A stretch of DNA of 64,000 nt, taken from the NCBI GenBank assembly GCA_018402585.1, contig JAGYIO010000002.1, forward strand, positions 412,406 through 476,405. The letters are read 5' to 3'. Source of the stretch: Chthoniobacterales bacterium (lineage in GTDB: Bacteria > Verrucomicrobiota > Verrucomicrobiia > Chthoniobacterales > JACTMZ01). The position numbers were made by a program, and so were the translations under genes. Below are positions 1 through 7,389 of this stretch, piece by piece. The notes under the pieces were generated by a model, which made no database searches, was not told the origin of the DNA, and saw nothing but the letters and a program-made list of their open reading frames with translations. Each line of letters starts with the position of its first letter. Positions within the stretch are counted from its first letter, which is position 1.

Positions 1-74
1 AGATCATCCCGCAACTCAAAGCGCTCGGGGCCGAGGGGATCATAGAGTATCCTCTCAACAAGCTGGTTTATTAA
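1..74 (+). CDS. hisG: ATP phosphoribosyltransferase, C-terminal end (partial)
   Basis: Only the last 23 codons are in the window, read from base 3 and ending in TAA. The tail reads IIPQLKALGAEGIIEYPLN and then KLVY. A '..L...GAEGIIEYPLNK' ending is typical of HisG, the first enzyme of histidine synthesis, which joins ATP and PRPP. The identification rests on this tail alone. A hisD gene lies far away at 53-54 kb, so histidine genes are scattered here. Confidence 0.6.
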   Translation, partial: IIPQLKALGAEGIIEYPLNKLVY

Positions 75-82
75 AGCAACAC

Positions 83-187
83 ATGGGATCTATCAAAAAG
101 AGGCGGAAGGCGAAAATCGCCAAGCACAAGCGCCGCAAGCGCATGAAGCTTAACCGCCACAAGAAGCGTTTGCGCTACAAGAGCTAG
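83..187 (+). CDS. 34-aa AURKAIP1/COX24-domain (bS22/mS38-like) basic protein
   Basis: This very small, extremely basic protein starts MGSIKKRRKAKIAKHKRRKR and ends HKKRLRYKS. More than half of its residues are Lys or Arg. The KRRKxKixKHKxRKRxKxxR pattern is that of bacterial AURKAIP1/COX24-domain proteins, related to mitoribosomal mS38 and to the small bS22-type proteins that bind 16S rRNA in the small subunit. It begins 8 bases after the hisG stop codon, so the two are probably co-transcribed. A ribosomal role is inferred from the family. At this length it is easily missed by gene callers. Confidence 0.75.
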   Translation: MGSIKKRRKAKIAKHKRRKRMKLNRHKKRLRYKS

Positions 188-204
188 AGGCTATCTTAAG
201 CCCC

Positions 205-1944
205 ATGTTTGCGCCATTCCGGTTGCGTCGCGTCGCTTCCTGGTTGCTCTATTTTCTTGTCTTTTGCCCCGGACCGCAGGCTCTCCTCGCTTTAACTGCC
301 GGTCTGGGCGGGGGCGGAGCTCCCCCCCCAGCCCGTTCCGCGGTGCTCGAGGAAGGGGCGGGCCGCCGGGCCGAAGCCATGGCCCGCGTGGCCACGGGTC
401 TTCTCGTCGCCGAAAATGATCCCGACGAGTCGTTCCGCCACTACCGTCGCGCCCACGATCTGGATCCATCCCAGGTGTCCTTGTCCCTGGAAATTGCGCG
501 CCTCCATTTGCAACGCGAGGAAGTTCCCGAGGCTCTCGCCGTGCTCAAGGATGCGCTCAAGCTTAATCCGAAATCCGCCTCGCTCGCCCTGCGCATTGCG
601 GGCATTTACGTGGTCAGCCTGCGCAAATTTGAACCGGCCGAGCGCTACACGCGCCAAGCTTTGGGCGCGGATCCCGATGGCATCGAGCCTTACCAGATGC
701 TTTTCAGCATTTATCGCGCGGACGGCCGGCCCGGCGAAGCGGTGGCCTTGCTCCAAGAGGCCGCCCGGCGCGCTGGAAACCAGAACGCCGCCTTTTGGGC
801 GGGTCTCGGCGACCTCTCGATCCGTCAGTCGGTCATGGACGGCCACCTGCGGGATTCCGGCAAAGCCACTCTGGCCCTCGGACACTACCGGAAGGCGGCC
901 GAGCTGGGGCGGCAGGACCCGGCTGTCTTGTTGCGCGCTTTGAATTTCTTTTTCGCCGGCAATCACCTCGAGGATGCGGTTGCCACCGCCCGCCGCCTGC
1001 TTGTCTTGCAACCTTCGGCCGCACAATCCCGCGAGAAACTCGCGCTGGCCCTCGCCGCGCTCGGGCGCGAAGGCGAGGCGCAGGCCGAACTCGAGGCGGT
1101 CACCGCCGAAAATCCGGCCAGCTTGCTCGCCTACCGCGCGCACGGGGAACTCCTGCTCAAGCGCGGCGATGCCTCGGGTGCGCTCGAAAAATTTGAAAAA
1201 GCCCTCCTGCTCCACGATGAAGACCCGCGACTTTACTTGGAGATTGTCGGTCTCTGCGTGCGGACGGAGAACCCCGAGCGGGCGGCATCTTGGCTGTCAC
1301 GTGCCCGCGAGAAATTCACCACTCTTCCGGACCTGCCGTTTTATGAGGCCCAATTGCTCGGGCACCTCAAGCGTTGGCGCGAGGCCCTCAATGCCATGGA
1401 CGTGGCCGCTGCGCTCGCCGCGCGGTATCAGCCTTCGTTTCTCAATACCGAGTTTTATTTCCAGCACGGCGTGGTCGCCGAACGTGCCGGCCAGCACGAG
1501 GCCGCGGTGCAACATTTCCTCTCCTGTCTTGAAATGGACGACCGGCATGCCGCCGCGCTCAATTACCTCGGTTACCTCTGGGCCGAGCGCGGGGAAAACC
1601 TGGCCGACGCGGAAAAGTTCATTCGTCGCGCCCTCGCCGCAGAGCCCGACAATGCCGCTTATCTGGACAGTCTCGGCTGGACCCTCTACCAGCAGGGCCG
1701 TTACCACGAGGCGCTCGAACCGCTTGAGCGTGCCGCGAAAATTTCCAGCGCCTCCCCGGACCCGACGATCGAGGAGCACCTCGGCGATGTCTGCGAAAAG
1801 CTCGGCCGGCACAAAGAGGCGGTCCAAGCCTGGGAACGCGCCGCCGCACTCGAAGGCGCCTCGGAAGGAGTGGCCGGCAAGCTGCAAGCGGCCCGCGCGG
1901 GCCAGAGTGGCTCCTCCGCAGAGGCGAAGGCGGCCAAACCCTGA
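205..1944 (+). CDS. Tetratricopeptide-repeat protein, exported or membrane-anchored
   Basis: 579 aa. Residues 1-31 form a basic start (FRLRR) and a hydrophobic stretch (WLLYFLVF), which suggests a signal peptide or N-terminal anchor. From about residue 55 to 560 the protein is almost entirely TPR-type helical hairpins. The best-conserved block, near residues 445-520, reads ALNYLGYLWAERGENLADA and then AYLDSLGWTLYQQGRYHEAL. Such proteins act as periplasmic protein-interaction scaffolds. No catalytic domain is visible and the partner is unknown. The ATG is 17 bases after the preceding small gene. Confidence 0.75.
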   Translation: MFAPFRLRRVASWLLYFLVFCPGPQALLALTAGLGGGGAPPPARSAVLEEGAGRRAEAMARVATGLLVAENDPDESFRHYRRAHDLDPSQVSLSLEIARLHLQREEVPEALAVLKDALKLNPKSASLALRIAGIYVVSLRKFEPAERYTRQALGADPDGIEPYQMLFSIYRADGRPGEAVALLQEAARRAGNQNAAFWAGLGDLSIRQSVMDGHLRDSGKATLALGHYRKAAELGRQDPAVLLRALNFFFAGNHLEDAVATARRLLVLQPSAAQSREKLALALAALGREGEAQAELEAVTAENPASLLAYRAHGELLLKRGDASGALEKFEKALLLHDEDPRLYLEIVGLCVRTENPERAASWLSRAREKFTTLPDLPFYEAQLLGHLKRWREALNAMDVAAALAARYQPSFLNTEFYFQHGVVAERAGQHEAAVQHFLSCLEMDDRHAAALNYLGYLWAERGENLADAEKFIRRALAAEPDNAAYLDSLGWTLYQQGRYHEALEPLERAAKISSASPDPTIEEHLGDVCEKLGRHKEAVQAWERAAALEGASEGVAGKLQAARAGQSGSSAEAKAAKP

Positions 1945-2019
1945 TCAGCTTGGTTGAAAGTCCTTGAGTCTGGAGTTGATCCCTGCAACATTTCCGGTTC
2001 AGTTTCCTGACTGCGCAAA

Positions 2020-2093
2020 GGGCTCTTAGCTCAGCTGGTTAGAGCATGCGACTCTTAATCGCCAGGTCCTGGGTTCGAATCCCAGAGGGCCCA
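2020..2093 (+). tRNA. tRNA-Lys (anticodon CUU)
   Basis: A 74-nt cloverleaf. The acceptor stem GGGCTCT pairs with AGGGCCC (one G-U) and is followed by discriminator A. The D arm is GCTC...GAGC. The anticodon loop is CTCTTAA, with anticodon CTT. The T arm is CTGGG-TTCGAAT-CCCAG. No CCA is encoded. Confidence 0.93.
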
Positions 2094-2194
2094 CTTTTCC
2101 AGTTGCGTGACATGCCAGCGGGCGCATTCCGAAGAGAGCAAGCTTACCCCGAAATTCCCTACGACGAGGCATCAGCGTAAAAGCAAGGTCGGCC

Positions 2195-2797
2195 ATGACC
2201 AACATCCACCCCGAGACAGGGCGCTTCCTCGCTCGCACCGCCAAGGAGCAACTGCTCCGGCAGAAAGGCGTCGTGCTTTGGCTCTACGGATTATCCGGCT
2301 CGGGCAAATCGACCATCGTCAATGAAGTCGAGCGCGCACTGCACGGCGAGGGGCGGATCACCGTGATCCTCGATGGCGACAATTTGCGCACCGGGTTGAA
2401 CAACAACCTCGGATTCAGCGATGAGGACCGCACCGAAAATGTCCGCCGCGTGGCCGAGACGGCCAAGCTTTTTGCCAGTGCGGGGATCATCGTGTTTGTC
2501 TCGGTCATTACCCCGCTGCGCCGCCACCGTGCCGCAGCGCGGGAAATCATTGGTCCGGATTTCCGCGAGGTTTATCTCAAGGCCGACTTCGAGACCTGTG
2601 CGGCGCGCGATCCGAAGGGACTTTACGGCAAAGCCAAGGCAGGAAAAATCAGGCAGTTCACGGGCAAGGATAGCGGGTTCGAGGAGCCGGATCATCCGGC
2701 GCTTGTTCTTGACACCCAGACACGTTCCGTCGATCAGTGTGCTGCCGATTTGCTTGGGTTTTGGCGGTCGCTCAGAGGCGGCCGCCCGGGGGAGTAA
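2195..2797 (+). CDS. cysC: Adenylyl-sulfate kinase (APS kinase)
   Basis: 200 aa. Phosphorylates adenosine 5'-phosphosulfate to PAPS with ATP in cytosolic sulfate assimilation. The P-loop is GLSGSGKST (residues 32-40). The family motif LDGDNLRTGLNNNLGFSDEDR follows near residues 58-80, and the mobile-lid region DPKGLYGKAKAGKIRQFTGKD lies near 145-165. Length is normal for a stand-alone CysC. It is the first gene of a cysC-cysD-cysN series 100 bases after tRNA-Lys. In many bacteria APS kinase is fused to CysN; here it is separate. Confidence 0.95.
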   Translation: MTNIHPETGRFLARTAKEQLLRQKGVVLWLYGLSGSGKSTIVNEVERALHGEGRITVILDGDNLRTGLNNNLGFSDEDRTENVRRVAETAKLFASAGIIVFVSVITPLRRHRAAAREIIGPDFREVYLKADFETCAARDPKGLYGKAKAGKIRQFTGKDSGFEEPDHPALVLDTQTRSVDQCAADLLGFWRSLRGGRPGE

Positions 2798-2832
2798 CCT
2801 ACCGGAAGACTCCGGGCGGGCCGACGCATTCC

Positions 2833-3738
2833 ATGCCGCACTATCAGTTAAATCAGCTCGACCAGCTCGAGGCCGAAGCAATTTTCGTCCTGCGCGAGAC
2901 CGCCGCGCAGTTCCAAAATCCGGCCCTGCTTTTCTCCGGCGGCAAGGATTCGATTGTCATGGCCCACCTTGCGGCCAAGGCCTTCTGGCCGGCCAAGATT
3001 CCCTTTCCGCTCCTTCACATCGATACCGGCCACAATTTCGCCGAGACCATGGCCTACCGCGATGCCTTCACGGAGAAACTCGGCGCCCGCCTTGTCGTCG
3101 GCTATGTGCAGGACTCGATCGAGAAGGGTCGGGTCAAGGAAGAGAAGGGCCCTTACGCCTCGCGCAACGCGCTGCAGTCGGTCACACTGCTTGACACCAT
3201 TGAGGAGCATAAATTCACCGCGTGCCTCGGCGGCGGACGTCGCGACGAAGAAAAAGCCCGCGCCAAGGAGCGCTTCTTTTCCCACCGCGACGACTTCGGC
3301 CAGTGGGATCCGAAAAACCAGCGTCCTGAGTTGTGGAATCTTTTCAACGGACGCCACCACCCGGGGGAGCATTTCCGCATTTTTCCTTTGTCCAATTTCA
3401 CCGAGATGGACATCTGGATGTATCTGCAACGTGAAGCGGTCGACTTGCCCTCGCTCTATTTCGCCCACCAGCGTGAAGTGTTTGCCCGCCACGGCTCCTT
3501 TCTTGCCCTGACCGAGCACATTATCCGGCTCGAGTCCGAAAAACTGGAACGGAAAACCGTCCGCTTCCGCACCATCGGGGATGTGACCTGCACCGGCGCA
3601 GTCGAATCGAACGCCGCCACGCTGGATGAGGTCATTGCCGAGGTTGCCGCGGCGCGCCAGACCGAGCGCGGCACGCGCGCGGATGACAAGCGCTCCGAAA
3701 CCGCGATGGAAGATCGCAAGAAAGAGGGTTATTTTTGA
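2833..3738 (+). CDS. cysD: Sulfate adenylyltransferase subunit 2
   Basis: 301 aa with the start at MPHYQLNQLDQLEAEAIFVL, which matches the family N-terminus. An in-frame extension runs 32 codons upstream but overlaps cysC. It is an ATP-pyrophosphatase fold enzyme that makes APS from ATP and sulfate together with CysN. The PP-loop LLFSGGKDSIV is near residues 36-46. GGGRRDEEKARAKER and the C-terminal RKKEGYF ending are typical of CysD. cysC ends 35 bases upstream. Confidence 0.95.
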   Translation: MPHYQLNQLDQLEAEAIFVLRETAAQFQNPALLFSGGKDSIVMAHLAAKAFWPAKIPFPLLHIDTGHNFAETMAYRDAFTEKLGARLVVGYVQDSIEKGRVKEEKGPYASRNALQSVTLLDTIEEHKFTACLGGGRRDEEKARAKERFFSHRDDFGQWDPKNQRPELWNLFNGRHHPGEHFRIFPLSNFTEMDIWMYLQREAVDLPSLYFAHQREVFARHGSFLALTEHIIRLESEKLERKTVRFRTIGDVTCTGAVESNAATLDEVIAEVAAARQTERGTRADDKRSETAMEDRKKEGYF

Positions 3739-3931
3739 TGAATGGGGATTCTTTCAACCGAGCAGGGGACGGAGAAACCAGAGGGGAGAGTGGGGCGTTG
3801 TCGGCGCCCGATGCGGCACCTTGGCGGAAAAGAGGCACGGGTATCATGCCCGTGATGACGGCACGACATCGGCAGGATGCCGGGGCCACTCCGGATTTCT
3901 CGGCGCTGAATATTTCCGGCCTGTTTTGATT
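3739..3931 (+). repeat. Repeat-bearing spacer inside the cysD-cysN operon
   Basis: This 193-bp spacer separates two genes that are normally adjacent. It contains the hairpin CACGGGTATCATGCCCGTG (3836-3854), and then CATCGGCAGGATGCCGG, which resembles CATCGGCATCCTGCCGATG in the R1 modules at 26.7 and 44.5 kb. It has no convincing RBS or separate gene. The likeliest reading is insertion of a small dispersed hairpin element. Confidence 0.55.
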
Positions 3932-5179
3932 ATGGACCTTCTCCGCTTTGCCACCGCTGGTTCCGTCGATGACGGCAAGTCGACGCTCATCGGGCGCCTG
4001 CTTTACGACTCGAAAAGCATTTTTGAGGACCAGTTGAGTGCGGTGGAAGAAAGTTCCCGCCGCCGCGGTGATGCGGTGGTCAACCTCGCGCTGCTCACCG
4101 ACGGGCTTCGCGCCGAGCGCGAACAGGGCATCACGATCGACGTGGCCTACCGTTACTTCGCCACGCCGCGCCGCAAATTCATCATCGCGGATACCCCGGG
4201 CCATATCCAATACACGCGCAATATGGTCACGGGTGCTTCCACCGCCGACCTTGCCATCATTCTGATCGACGCGCGCAAGGGCGTTATCGAGCAAACCAAA
4301 CGACATTCCTTCGTGGCCAACCTGCTCAAGATCCGCCACCTCGCGGTCGCGGTGAACAAAATGGACCTGGTCGATTACGACGAAGGGGTCTTCCACCGCA
4401 TCGTCCAGGATTTCCACAAATTTGCCTCGCGCCTCGACGACATTGCGGAAATTACCGCCATTCCGGTCTCGGCGCTGAACGGCGATAACGTGGTCGAGAA
4501 GTCGGACAAAATGCCATGGTTCAAGGGTCCCTCGCTGCTTTACCATCTGGAGACGGTGTACACCGGCGGCACGGAAAACCATCTCGATGCGCGCTTCCCC
4601 GTGCAGTGGATTATCCGGCCGCAATCCCGCGAGCATCATGATTTCCGCGGCTATGCCGGGCGGGTGGCCGGCGGCGTCTTCAAACCGGGCGACACGGTTT
4701 CCGTCCTGCCCTCCGGATTTTCCACCACGGTGGAGAAAATCTATTTGCCCGGCGGCAAAGAAATTCCCGAGGCCTTCGCCCCGCAGTCGGTGGTGATGAC
4801 ATTGAAGGACGAGATCGACATCTCGCGCGGCGACATGCTGGTCAAGGCGAACAATCCGCCAAATATCGGACAGGACGTCGAGGCCATGGTTTGCTGGTTT
4901 TCCCAAAAACCAATGGAGGTGCGCGGCAAATACCTTCTGCGCCACACGTCCAAAGAAACCAAAGCCATCGTGCAGGAGTTGCGTTACCAGGTGGACATCG
5001 AGACCTTGCACAAAAAAGAAGGCGTGCCCACCCTGGCGATGAACGATGTCGGGCGCGTTGGCTTGCGCACCGCGACGCCGCTCTTTTCTGACAGTTACCG
5101 TCGCAACCGGTTGACGGGATCCTTTGTCTTGGTCGACCCTGGTACCCACGAAACCGTGGCCGCAGGGATGATAGTCTGA
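3932..5179 (+). CDS. cysN: Sulfate adenylyltransferase subunit 1 (GTPase)
   Basis: 415 aa from the ATG giving MDLLRFATAGSVDDGKSTL. The frame is open further upstream but lies in the repeat spacer. It is a translational-GTPase-family enzyme whose GTP hydrolysis drives APS synthesis by CysD. G1 is GSVDDGKS (residues 10-17), the switch I region contains REQGITIDVAYRYF, G3 is DTPGH and G4 is NKMD. It ends GMIV, as in the family. It is slightly shorter than the E. coli protein and has no fused kinase, which fits the separate cysC. Confidence 0.94.
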   Translation: MDLLRFATAGSVDDGKSTLIGRLLYDSKSIFEDQLSAVEESSRRRGDAVVNLALLTDGLRAEREQGITIDVAYRYFATPRRKFIIADTPGHIQYTRNMVTGASTADLAIILIDARKGVIEQTKRHSFVANLLKIRHLAVAVNKMDLVDYDEGVFHRIVQDFHKFASRLDDIAEITAIPVSALNGDNVVEKSDKMPWFKGPSLLYHLETVYTGGTENHLDARFPVQWIIRPQSREHHDFRGYAGRVAGGVFKPGDTVSVLPSGFSTTVEKIYLPGGKEIPEAFAPQSVVMTLKDEIDISRGDMLVKANNPPNIGQDVEAMVCWFSQKPMEVRGKYLLRHTSKETKAIVQELRYQVDIETLHKKEGVPTLAMNDVGRVGLRTATPLFSDSYRRNRLTGSFVLVDPGTHETVAAGMIV

Positions 5180-5195
5180 GGATGGCGCCGGGCGG

Positions 5196-5579
5196 CTAGG
5201 TGCCGAGACGTCCGACTATGATGAGCAGGCAAAGGGCGAGCAGGGAAATGGCGGGCAGCGATTTCTTGAACGGGTCCGCGACTTTGAGGTGCATGCGGAG
5301 GGCCCCGGCCATCAGCGCGGCGACAATCGCGGCGGCGGGTAAGATAAGCACGGGGTAAAAGAACCCAGCGAGTAAAGCAAAGGCCGAGGTCACTTTGAGG
5401 AATCCGACCAAATAGCAGGACCAGGCGGGCAGGCCATAAGTGGCGAATTCCTCCAGCATGCTGGAGGCCTTGCCTCCGCGGTAGGACGTGGCTTTGTTGA
5501 AACGCAGCAGCCAGACGTTAAGCAGGCCGCAACCGACGACGACTTGGCAAATTTGGACAAGGATTTTAGGGATTTCCAT
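5196..5579 (-). CDS. DoxX-like integral membrane protein
   Basis: 127 aa from ATG (MEIPKILVQICQVVVG). A longer in-frame start exists 11 codons upstream and neither has a clear ribosome-binding site. There are four hydrophobic segments near residues 5-22, 52-68, 72-90 and 108-122. The order, including the GLPAW...LVGFLKVTSAFALLAGFF block, is that of the DoxX/DoxD-like family. Function is unknown. It is divergent from another DoxX-like gene 63 bp away. Confidence 0.6.
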   Translation of the reverse strand: MEIPKILVQICQVVVGCGLLNVWLLRFNKATSYRGGKASSMLEEFATYGLPAWSCYLVGFLKVTSAFALLAGFFYPVLILPAAAIVAALMAGALRMHLKVADPFKKSLPAISLLALCLLIIVGRLGT

Positions 5580-5642
5580 GATGAACTGGTGGTTGGACGT
5601 CAGCCTAGGCACACTCTAACCTCGGGGTCAGGAGAAATCTGC

Positions 5643-5990
5643 GTGCCGACCCCTCTTCCCCTTCTCGATGCCCTCTCCGTGGCCGCCTTTCTTTTCTACG
5701 GAATCGCCTGTTTGCTTTCCCCCAAGTTGAAAGTGGAGTTCACTCGTTACCAGTTGGCGCGTTGGCGCGTGCTGGTCGGATGGTTGGAGATTTCCGGCGC
5801 GTTGGGCCTGGTTGTCGGTCAATGGTTTCCCCTTTTGAAAGTCGCGGCGGCCGCGGGACTGGTCCTGCTCATGCTCTGCGGTTTGTGGGCGCGCTGGCGG
5901 GTGCGTGATCCTTGGTCTGCCATGGCGCCCGCTTTTGTCCTCGCCGTGGTGAACTTCTTCATTTTCCTCTCCGCCTTCCGTTCGCTGTGA
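5643..5990 (+). CDS. Small DoxX-like membrane protein
   Basis: 115 aa from GTG 5643, chosen because CAGGAG lies about 8 nt upstream. A longer in-frame start would overlap the divergent gene. Four membrane segments are visible, with the pattern LSVAAFLFYGIACLLSP, then RWRVLVGWLEISGALGLVVGQW. This resembles DoxX/MauE-type four-helix proteins. Its stop overlaps the start of the next permease (GTGA), so the two are probably translated together. Confidence 0.6.
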   Translation: MPTPLPLLDALSVAAFLFYGIACLLSPKLKVEFTRYQLARWRVLVGWLEISGALGLVVGQWFPLLKVAAAAGLVLLMLCGLWARWRVRDPWSAMAPAFVLAVVNFFIFLSAFRSL

Positions 5991-7375
5991 AGCCGCCCCC
6001 GGGCAAGCTGCACGACGCGCGCCTCGGACTGCTGCAACTGGTCGGGCAGTGCTTCTGCATCGGCCCGCTGATCGATATCGCGCTCTTCCTCGGGATCGTC
6101 GCCGCCTTGGCTGGGGCGATCGGTCCATTGGCCGTCCTCCTTGCTTCCTTGGGCATGATCGCCTTTTCGCTCGTCGTGGCCTTTTACGCCGCAGAGACGG
6201 GCGGAGCCGGGGCGATGGGTGACTACGTGGCGCGCGCTTGGGGCCGCACCGCGGGCCTTGCCGCACTCGGGGTCTACGTGATTTCCCTGCTCTTCGCGGG
6301 GGCGGCGGGATTCACCATCGTGGTCGGGGACCTGGCCTCGCGTTTTCTGGAGCTTTATTTCGGGGCCGAGTTTCCTTGGTGGGGCGGTGCCCTCCTGGTC
6401 TGCGGGGCCGCGTGGTGGTTCAATCTGCGCGGCGCCGCGGTGGCCACGCAGATCCAGCTGCTCATCGTCGGCCTGTCGGTCATTCCGTTCCTGCTCACCG
6501 CCGCCGCGGCGATCATCCAGGCCGGGCCGGCCAATACCTGGTCGGTTTTTTCCTGGAGCAATCCCCACGGCGGCGATCTCTTCGGCGCCCTGCTTTTTTG
6601 TATCCTCCTCTTCGGCGGATTCGAAACGGCGGGATCTCTCGCCGAGGAAACCGGCAATCCGCGCCGCAATATCCCGCGGGCGCTGGTCGGCACCGTGGTG
6701 GCCGCCGCCCTGCTCCTGCTTTTCTGTTCCTATGCGGGCACGGTTTATTACGGACCGGACCGGGTGGCCAAGACTTGGGGCGAGGCGATCGATGGCTTCG
6801 CGGTGATGGGCGGGGAGTTGCTCGGGCCGTGGGCCGCACTCTGGATCCGTCTGGCCGTGCTGGTCGATTTCACCGCGACCTGCATCGGCTTCACCGTGGC
6901 GGCCTTGCGTGGTATTTATGCCCTGGCCCGTGCCGGCAAGCTCCCCTCGTGGTTGGCCGCGACCAACCGGCACGGGGCCCCGCAACATGCCGCGGCCTTG
7001 GTCCTCGCCTGCGCCTTGTTGGTCGTAGCCTCCGGCCTGTTGGTCCCGGCGGCCGACCGTTTCCAGACCCTTTTCGTGGCCGCCACGGCACAAGCATTGC
7101 TCCTCGTGCTGGTCTACACTGCGCTGGCTTTGGGTGCGTTACGCCTCATGTGGCGCGGTGGCCGACGTCAGCCTTGGTGGCGCTGGGTTGTCTTTCCGCT
7201 GGCCACGATCATTCCTCTCCTCGCCCTTTACGGCACCTTTGTGCCTTTTCCGGCCCATCCCGAGCGATTCGGCTTGTACGCGGGACTGGCCGCCCTGCTT
7301 GCGGTGGCTTGCTGGGTCTGGCGGGTGCGGCCACGGGAAGAATCGGGGAGTGAAAAAGCGGCCGGCTCGGTCTAG
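5987..7375 (+). CDS. APC-superfamily amino acid permease
   Basis: 462 aa from GTG 5987, which overlaps the preceding stop by 4 nt; no closer start fits the first helix. About 12 hydrophobic segments are seen. The first part carries a glycine-rich helix, and the middle carries FGGFETAGSLAEETGNPRRNIPRAL (near residue 205), the hallmark 'F.G.E....EE..NP.R.IPRA' loop of APC transporters. It therefore probably imports amino acids or amines by proton symport or exchange. The substrate cannot be told. Confidence 0.85.
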   Translation: MKPPPGKLHDARLGLLQLVGQCFCIGPLIDIALFLGIVAALAGAIGPLAVLLASLGMIAFSLVVAFYAAETGGAGAMGDYVARAWGRTAGLAALGVYVISLLFAGAAGFTIVVGDLASRFLELYFGAEFPWWGGALLVCGAAWWFNLRGAAVATQIQLLIVGLSVIPFLLTAAAAIIQAGPANTWSVFSWSNPHGGDLFGALLFCILLFGGFETAGSLAEETGNPRRNIPRALVGTVVAAALLLLFCSYAGTVYYGPDRVAKTWGEAIDGFAVMGGELLGPWAALWIRLAVLVDFTATCIGFTVAALRGIYALARAGKLPSWLAATNRHGAPQHAAALVLACALLVVASGLLVPAADRFQTLFVAATAQALLLVLVYTALALGALRLMWRGGRRQPWWRWVVFPLATIIPLLALYGTFVPFPAHPERFGLYAGLAALLAVACWVWRVRPREESGSEKAAGSV

Positions 7376-7389
7376 GTTCCTTTCTGCAC

